NCBI GenBank assembly: GCA_021651055.1
Contig: JAJHOH010000001.1
Span: 434,001 to 498,000, forward strand
Source of the DNA: Candidatus Manganitrophus morganii
GTDB taxonomy: Bacteria > Nitrospirota > Nitrospiria > SBBL01 > Manganitrophaceae
Length of the DNA stretch: 64,000 nt
Direction: 5' to 3'
Position 1 is the stretch's first letter. Each line of letters starts with the position of its first letter. Below, piece by piece: positions 63,712 to 64,000 of the stretch. Below the pieces are notes generated by a model, which had not been told where the DNA came from, did not search any database, and saw nothing but the letters and a program-made list of their open reading frames with translations. Position numbers and translations under genes: made by a program.

Positions 63712-64000
63712 TCATCGCGCTCTCTCGATCAGCTCGATTTCATATTTATCGGGCGCCTCGATGAAAGCGAAGCGACTCCCGCTGGAAGAGACGGTGGGAC
63801 CGTCGGTGATCGGAACTCCCTTTGACTTGAGGTAGACGAGCATCGCATCGAGGTGGTTGACCTCGAAGGCGAGATGGACCAAATCTTCCTGAACCTGCAC
63901 CGGGCCGCTCGGCTTGTATTCGCAAAGCTCGATCTCCTCCTGTCCCCCCGGCACGGAGAGGAAGGCGAGCTTGGAGCCTCGGGGGGAGTCGTGACGCTCG
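63712..64000 (-). CDS. Glyoxalase/VOC-superfamily protein, 3' part only
   Basis: The C-terminal ~95 residues are inside the window; the reading frame is still open at position 64000, so the start lies outside. SKLAFLSVPGGQEEIELCEY, DLVHLAFEVNHLDAMLVYL and GSRFAFIEAPDKYEIELIER are typical of the lactoylglutathione lyase / methylmalonyl-CoA epimerase fold with metal-ligand Glu and His. Exact substrate not determinable. Confidence 0.88.
   Translation of the reverse strand, partial: ERHDSPRGSKLAFLSVPGGQEEIELCEYKPSGPVQVQEDLVHLAFEVNHLDAMLVYLKSKGVPITDGPTVSSSGSRFAFIEAPDKYEIELIERAR

Noticed and set aside
1-64000. tRNA and rRNA genes
   Set aside because: A visual scan of the gaps found no T-arm-like GGTTCRANTCC elements in a cloverleaf context and no rRNA-like stretch.

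Overview
The window looks like chromosomal DNA of a moderately GC-rich autotrophic bacterium. The strongest clue is an 11 kb minus-strand operon (36461-47396) encoding most of a reductive TCA cycle: two-subunit ATP-citrate lyase (aclB, aclA), aconitase, a fumarate reductase-type flavoprotein with two Fe-S partners, and succinyl-CoA ligase (sucC, sucD). A periplasmic/Mo-enzyme theme, many SUMF1/FGE-fold proteins and a UbiC-UbiA-UbiD quinone-type set accompany it. I infer a Nitrospirota-like chemolithoautotroph (relatives of Nitrospira, Leptospirillum or Manganitrophus). The lineage is inference, not shown by any marker gene here. No rRNA, tRNA or CRISPR array was seen.

Layout: 1-9234 is a minus-strand housekeeping block: a response regulator (cut by the window edge), a DUF4388 protein, purS, purB, a lone M17-N domain protein, nusB, ribH and ribBA, then, behind a strong terminator, glnA and nadE with an attenuator-like leader. 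9504-12803 (+) holds a glycosyltransferase and a glycogen-debranching enzyme. 12833-18516 (-) holds rel/spoT with a long leader and an HD-GYP/HEAT-repeat pair. 18521-27979 (+) is the most unusual stretch: ubiC, ubiA, ubiD interleaved with four FGE-fold exported proteins (one fused to two CxxCH haem motifs), an OmpA-like lipoprotein, mtnA and a Tat-exported sulfite-oxidase-fold protein. 28086-33524 (+) is accessory metabolism: a cysteine synthase, a DUF4258 pair next to a relic of a second cysteine synthase copy, and three stand-alone enzymes plus an AHSA1-type protein. 33579-35496 (-) holds a proline-dehydrogenase-like and a CelD-like gene.

36461-47544 is the carbon-fixation operon with a near-consensus promoter upstream of aclB; nfi (endonuclease V) is translationally coupled at its end. 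47870-51438 carries a KGG stress protein, a clear MITE with target duplication, a His/Asp-tailed sulfite-oxidase-fold protein, a family 2 glycosyltransferase and an EamA transporter. 51517-60041 (-) holds a beta-propeller lipoprotein, a lipase-like hydrolase, the tandem tRNA methylthiotransferases miaB and mtaB, a [2Fe-2S] protein, a rhodanese followed in frame by an orphan reading frame, and moeA. 60159-64000 holds a porin-like protein, a MogA/MoaB protein, a zinc-ribbon membrane peptide, a third sulfite-oxidase-fold enzyme, a CinA-type protein and a truncated VOC protein.

Two threads join the genes. Fixed carbon from the reductive TCA cycle needs low-potential electrons and a quinone pool, which the quinone-type and exported redox genes could serve. 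Molybdenum cofactor enzymes (moeA, mogA-like, CinA-like) sit with two plausible molybdoenzymes. Small palindromic repeats (a GTAGGGGCG family, AT-rich palindromes, one MITE) punctuate the gaps. Several promoters place the start codon almost at the predicted transcription start, suggesting leaderless mRNAs.
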